NCBI GenBank assembly: GCA_946407465.1
Contig: CAMJOD010000010.1
Coordinates: 1 to 33,167, forward strand
Origin: an uncultured Clostridia bacterium
Lineage (GTDB): Bacteria; Bacillota; Clostridia; Oscillospirales; Acutalibacteraceae
Direction of reading: 5' to 3'
Length of the DNA: 33,167 bases
The notes below the pieces were generated by a model. The model did not search any database, had not been told where the DNA came from, and was given only the letters and a program-made list of their open reading frames with translations. The position numbers and the translations under genes were made by a program. The stretch's first letter is position 1. The number at the start of each line of letters is the position of its first letter. Shown piece after piece: positions 31,693 through 33,167 of this stretch.

Positions 31693-33167
31693 ATGTTAAC
31701 AAAGCTAAAAAAAAAATATACCTCTCTGCCGGTACAGGTGCGCGCCTCGCTCTGGTTTTTGATTACCAATTTTATGCAGAAGGCGATTTCGGTCATTTCC
31801 ACACCGATTTTCACCCGACTGCTGACCACCGAGCAATATGGCGAATACAACGTCTTTCAGTCTTGGCTGGGCATCATCACGGTGATTGTCACACTGAACA
31901 TCAGCGCAGGCGTATTTTTGCAGGGTATGGTCAAGTTTGAGGACGACGCCAAGGTCTACGCCTCCACCATGCAGGGACTCACCCTGACGCTGTGCAGCAT
32001 TTGGACGGTCATTTATTTTATTTTCCGCGACTTCTTTAACCGGCTGCTCAACCTCAACACCGTGCAGATGTGCTACATGCTGCTGCTGATATGGACAACG
32101 GCGGTGTTCTACTTCTGGTCAACCGAGCAGCGCGTCAAGAACAAATACCGCCTGATGGTGGCGATTATCACCCTTGTTGCCATCGCGCAGCCTGCGCTCG
32201 GCGTGGTGCTGGTTATCTTCTCCGACGCCTCCTACAAGGCGACCGCCAGAATTTTGGGCTTGGTGATTGTCAACATTGCCGCCTACGGCTGGTGCTTCTT
32301 TGTTCAGATGAAGCGCGGCAAAAAGTTTTTCTCCAAAAAATACTGGCTTTATGCGCTCAAATTCAACCTGCCGCTGGTGCCGCATTATCTTTCACAGACG
32401 CTGCTCTACAATGTTGACCGCATTATGATCAGCCGCTACATCAGCGAGAGCAAGGCAGGCATCTACAGTCTCGCCTATTCCGTGGCGGTGCTGATGACGA
32501 TGGTAAACGCCTCGCTCAACCAGACGCTGGGACCGTGGGTCTACCGCAAAATTAAAGAACGCAAGGCGCATGAGATTGCGAGCGTGGAATACTCAGCCAT
32601 GCTGATTATCGCCGTGGCAAACATGCTGCTCATTATGCTGGCGCCCGAGGCTATCTCCATCTTTGCGCCGCCCGAATACAGCGAGGCCATCTGGGTGGTG
32701 CCGCCTGTGGCGTTGGGCACGTTCTTTATGTTCATGTACGACATGTTTGCGCCGTTCCAGTTCTATTTTGAAAAATCATGGTTCATCATGCTGGCAAGCG
32801 TTTCGGGCGCTGTGCTGAACATCGCGCTGAACTATATTTGTCTCAGTCCCAACCTGCTCAATCTCGGCTATGTCGCGGCAGGCTACACCACGCTGATTTG
32901 CTATGTGCTGTACGCGCTGGGACACTACGCCTGCATGCGCTGGGTGTGCCGCAAGCATCTCGACGGTGTGAGGGTCTATGACGCCAAGGTGCTTTTGGGT
33001 GTTTCCATCTGCTTTGTCACCGCCGGCATTTTGATTTCTCTCACCTACAACGCGCCGATTCTGCGCTACAGCCTTGTCGGTGTTATTCTGGTGCTGCTGC
33101 TCATCTTCCGCAAGCGCGTGACCGCCTTTGTCAAAAAGCTGCTCTCACTGCGCAAGCTGCAGCAATC
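31693..33167 (+). CDS. Wzx-like polysaccharide flippase (partial, runs off the window)
   Basis: This frame stays open for 491 codons from ATG 31693 to the right edge and is absent from the ORF track because no stop is present. The product begins MLTKLKKKYTSLPVQVRASL and shows many membrane segments. FLITNFMQKAISVISTPIFTRLLTTEQYGEYNVFQSW is the classic start of the polysaccharide transport/MATE-like flippase family. It moves lipid-linked repeat units across the membrane. CAGGAAA precedes the ATG. The missing C-terminus is probably short, given the usual length of about 480-500 residues. Confidence 0.9.
   Translation, partial: MLTKLKKKYTSLPVQVRASLWFLITNFMQKAISVISTPIFTRLLTTEQYGEYNVFQSWLGIITVIVTLNISAGVFLQGMVKFEDDAKVYASTMQGLTLTLCSIWTVIYFIFRDFFNRLLNLNTVQMCYMLLLIWTTAVFYFWSTEQRVKNKYRLMVAIITLVAIAQPALGVVLVIFSDASYKATARILGLVIVNIAAYGWCFFVQMKRGKKFFSKKYWLYALKFNLPLVPHYLSQTLLYNVDRIMISRYISESKAGIYSLAYSVAVLMTMVNASLNQTLGPWVYRKIKERKAHEIASVEYSAMLIIAVANMLLIMLAPEAISIFAPPEYSEAIWVVPPVALGTFFMFMYDMFAPFQFYFEKSWFIMLASVSGAVLNIALNYICLSPNLLNLGYVAAGYTTLICYVLYALGHYACMRWVCRKHLDGVRVYDAKVLLGVSICFVTAGILISLTYNAPILRYSLVGVILVLLLIFRKRVTAFVKKLLSLRKLQQ

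Overview
The window looks like a chromosomal segment of a Gram-positive anaerobe of the class Clostridia, most likely an Oscillospiraceae/Ruminococcus-like gut commensal. This is inferred from the moderately high GC, strong AGGAGG-type ribosome binding sites, sigma-A-like promoters, the PTS with HPr carrying both His15 and Ser46, the two-gene SUF machinery, the split BY-kinase and the RND pump without a periplasmic adaptor. No rRNA, tRNA, transposase, integrase or CRISPR array was seen.

Layout. (1) 1-365 is a gene-free cluster of short repeats that runs into the 3' end of ridA. (2) 366-1958 (-) is the ilvA-ridA operon: threonine deaminase plus the enzyme that clears its reactive imine product. 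(3) 2280-2645 (+) is a small DtxR-type metalloregulator, convergent with cysK (2691-3620, -), with a terminator between them. The cysK leader holds a good promoter, an inverted repeat at the start site and a tiny ORF ending in Cys. (4) 3916-5118 (+) holds maf and a lipoprotein gene. (5) 5338-8570 (+) is a sugar ABC importer (binding protein and two permeases) without its ATPase. (6) 8571-8874 holds a third copy of the repeat element and a bidirectional terminator. (7) 8875-10548 (-) is a minimal SUF system (sufC-sufB type), divergent from a flavin split-barrel gene and a C39-like peptidase gene (10695-11669, +). (8) 11716-16381 (-) is a tetR-RND exporter operon with a clear operator; the pump carries a coiled-coil insert of about 300 residues. 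(9) 16521-22310 (-) is a complete fructose PTS operon, fruR-fruK-fruA-ptsH-ptsI. (10) 22483-23816 (-) holds a membrane protein and an aldo/keto reductase.

(11) 24029 to the right edge (+) is an extracellular/capsular polysaccharide locus. It opens with three translationally coupled genes encoding a PqqD-like protein, a soluble S24/S26-type peptidase and an NTP_transf_5 nucleotidyltransferase. These are followed by a Wzz/CpsC-like modulator, a CpsD-like tyrosine kinase, a GT2, a GT4, a Wzy-like polymerase, a second GT2 and a Wzx-like flippase cut by the window end. The front module is the part least explained by standard capsule biology and is the best candidate for an under-described system: a peptide-binding domain, a peptidase and a nucleotidyltransferase wired to polysaccharide assembly.

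Links between the regions: cysteine synthesis and Fe-S assembly sit about 7 kb apart and share a 12-base motif in their promoter regions. The fructose operon carries the general PTS proteins, so fructose may control the whole phosphorelay. Strong hairpin terminators separate most convergent units, which supports the operon boundaries given.
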